Below, piece by piece: positions 14,289 to 15,759 of a stretch of 15,759 nucleotides of DNA. A program made the position numbers and the translations under genes. Below the pieces are notes generated by a model. That model saw only the letters and a list, made by a program, of their open reading frames with translations, was not told the origin of the DNA and did not search any database. Each line of letters opens with the position of its first letter. Position 1 is the stretch's first letter. The stretch is from positions 1 to 15,759 of the forward strand of contig CAJWMM010000006.1 in NCBI GenBank assembly GCA_913043035.1. The letters run 5' to 3'. Source of the stretch: an uncultured Gammaproteobacteria bacterium (lineage in GTDB: Bacteria; Pseudomonadota; Gammaproteobacteria; GCA-002705445; GCA-002716945).

Positions 14289-14313
14289 CAGAATAAATTA
14301 ACAATTATAAATC

Positions 14314-15396
14314 ATGAATAATACAAAAAATGTCGCCATAGCCATGTCAGGAGGAGTTGATTCATCCATTTCAGCAGTATTGTTGAAAGAAATGGGATAT
14401 AGGGTAACAGGTATTTTTATGAAAAATTGGGAAGAGGATGATGACGACAATAATTGCAATGTAGCAGATGATTATAAAGATGCAAAGAGAGTTGCAGATA
14501 AGCTCGGCATTAATTTATTGACAGTCAATTTTTCAGATAAATATTGGCAATTAGTTTTCCAAAGATTAATAGATGGTCTCCTATCAGGCATCACTCCAAA
14601 TCCTGATATTTTCTGTAACAAAGAAATAAAATTTAAATATTTCTACCAACATATCTTATCACTTGGATATGATCAATTGGCTACTGGTCATTATGCTAAA
14701 GTGGAAAATGAAGATAATAAATTCAAATTAAAAGTTGCAAATGATTGGAGTAAAGATCAAACTTATTTTTTATATATGTTACAACAAGATGTCTTAAAAA
14801 ATATTATTTTCCCTCTAGAGAATATAACAAAAATTGAAGTAAAAAACATAGCTAAGGAATTTGACCTCAAAATATCGGAAAAAAAAGAGAGTATGGGAAT
14901 TTGTTTTATTGGAAAGAAGAATTTCACAAAATTTATTAAGCAATATCTAAAAGATAATCCAGGTGATATACTAGATGAGTTTGGTAATATTATAGGGCAG
15001 CACCTAGGTTTGTTCAATTATACTATCGGTCAACGTAAAGGTTTAGGTATAGGTGGTATATCAGATACTAATAATGATCCATGGTTTGTGTTGAGTAAAG
15101 ATGTGTCAAGTAATAACTTAGTTGTAACTCAAGATGAAAAAAAACTTCTCTACAAAGGTAAACTTCTTCTGTCATCAACTAGTTGGGTTCATGATGCGCC
15201 AATTGCAAATGAAAAATACTCTGCTCGGTTTAGACATGGAGGACGTCTCGTACCAGTATTAATTGAAGAGATAAACAAGCGATATTATGTGATACTTGAA
15301 GAGTATGAGCGTGCTGTCACGATTGGTCAAAGCGCCGTTATTTATCGAGATAATGAGTGTCTTGGTGGAGGTATTATAAAACAATTATTTCAATGA
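14314..15396 (+). CDS. mnmA: MnmA, tRNA-uridine 2-sulfurtransferase
   Basis: A 360-residue enzyme that makes 2-thiouridine at wobble position 34 of Lys, Glu and Gln tRNAs. It adenylates the base and then transfers sulfur delivered by IscS through Tus proteins or directly. The pyrophosphatase loop AMSGGVDSS lies at 10-18. The two catalytic cysteines are C101 (NPDIFCNKEIKF) and C197 (MGICFIGKKNF), matching C102 and C199 of E. coli. YTIGQRKGLG is also present. The length is usual for the family. There is no obvious Shine-Dalgarno before ATG 14314. Its stop overlaps the hflD start as ATGA. The sulfur donor is not encoded next to it, but the DsrC/TusE-like pair 7 kb away is a candidate carrier. 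Confidence 0.97.
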   Translation: MNNTKNVAIAMSGGVDSSISAVLLKEMGYRVTGIFMKNWEEDDDDNNCNVADDYKDAKRVADKLGINLLTVNFSDKYWQLVFQRLIDGLLSGITPNPDIFCNKEIKFKYFYQHILSLGYDQLATGHYAKVENEDNKFKLKVANDWSKDQTYFLYMLQQDVLKNIIFPLENITKIEVKNIAKEFDLKISEKKESMGICFIGKKNFTKFIKQYLKDNPGDILDEFGNIIGQHLGLFNYTIGQRKGLGIGGISDTNNDPWFVLSKDVSSNNLVVTQDEKKLLYKGKLLLSSTSWVHDAPIANEKYSARFRHGGRLVPVLIEEINKRYYVILEEYERAVTIGQSAVIYRDNECLGGGIIKQLFQ

Positions 15397-15759
15397 GCAC
15401 TATCGACCAACAACTTTATTCACTCGCGGCTTTATATCAATCATGTAATGCTATATCTAGAATTGCCTGGGAAGGTCAATATGACAAAAAAGAATTTCTC
15501 CCTCTTATAAAATCTATTCTAGACGTTGATTCTGATGATCCTCTAACAATATATCAACAGCCTATTTCATTGAAGTCAGGTTTTGAATTTCTAAAAAAAC
15601 AAGTGGTCGATGATATATTCACAAGAAGTAGTGAAACCAGAAGATATATTTCCTCTATCAAAGATCTGGTCAAAAGAATTAACACCTCAAATATAATTGA
15701 TGAACAATTTAGAAAGAGAATTGATCGAATTAATGAAAATGAGTACGAAAAAAATACTG
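15393..15759 (+). CDS. hflD: HflD homologue, N-terminal part (runs off the window)
   Basis: The ATG at 15393 overlaps the mnmA stop as ATGA, and the frame stays open for 122 codons to the window end. The start TIDQQLYSLAALYQSCNAISRIAWEGQYD matches the HflD/YcfC family pattern of an N-terminal helical region with L-A-x-x-x-Q-S. SILDVDSDDPLTIY corresponds to the family's SIIDMNPSSTLAVF, and the later LKSGFEFLKKQV block also fits. E. coli HflD (about 213 residues) is a membrane-associated protein known for influencing lambda lysogeny by binding CII; its ordinary cellular role is unclear. The order mnmA-hflD is widely conserved in gammaproteobacteria and supports the call. About 90 residues are missing. 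Confidence 0.88.
   Translation, partial: MSTIDQQLYSLAALYQSCNAISRIAWEGQYDKKEFLPLIKSILDVDSDDPLTIYQQPISLKSGFEFLKKQVVDDIFTRSSETRRYISSIKDLVKRINTSNIIDEQFRKRIDRINENEYEKNT

Overview
The window is AT-rich and densely coding, and looks like a chromosomal segment of a sulfur-oxidising gammaproteobacterium. This rests on soxB (periplasmic thiosulfate oxidation), two DsrC-family proteins, and typical gammaproteobacterial cores: one-piece tmRNA, purL of the long type, and mnmA followed by hflD. The combination resembles the SUP05/Thioglobus lineage of free-living and symbiotic sulfur oxidisers. That placement is inference from gene content, not a database result. No mobile element, CRISPR array, tRNA or rRNA was seen, and no gene-free stretch exceeds 300 bases apart from the one filled by tmRNA.

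Left part (1-6789, minus strand): an unbroken, overlapping run purL > msrP > msrQ > soxB, with soxB cut by the window edge. Purine synthesis, periplasmic methionine-sulfoxide repair and thiosulfate oxidation therefore appear to share one transcript. Two of its products (MsrP, SoxB) carry twin-arginine signals. The plus-strand tmRNA gene ssrA (6862-7206) has a good sigma-70 promoter and diverges from purL.

Middle part (7268-10824, minus strand): transcription order is iscR-like regulator > iscU, then a small membrane protein with its own promoter and terminator, then alkA-type glycosylase > YdjM-like membrane hydrolase > two tandem DsrC-like proteins. The IscR-like protein has lost all the Fe-S ligands of IscR, yet its promoter carries a 25-bp palindrome close to the IscR type 1 site. 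IscS, IscA, HscBA and ferredoxin do not follow iscU. The two DsrC-like proteins keep the last cysteine but have alanine where classical DsrC has its second redox cysteine.

Right part (10898-15759): a DUF1249/YqiB-like gene diverges from infA. infA converges on aceA > icd, a two-gene unit encoding both enzymes of the isocitrate branch point (glyoxylate shunt versus oxidative TCA cycle). A compact divergent promoter region separates aceA from mnmA > hflD on the plus strand; hflD runs off the end. MnmA (tRNA 2-thiolation) and the DsrC/TusE-like proteins could be functionally connected through sulfur relay, but nothing in the sequence proves it.

The strongest leads are the cluster-less IscR-like regulator with a type 1-like operator, the tandem single-cysteine DsrC pair behind a possible leaderless promoter, a strong terminator whose U-tract touches the alkA start codon, and an isocitrate dehydrogenase with unusual cofactor-site residues and a C-terminal insertion.
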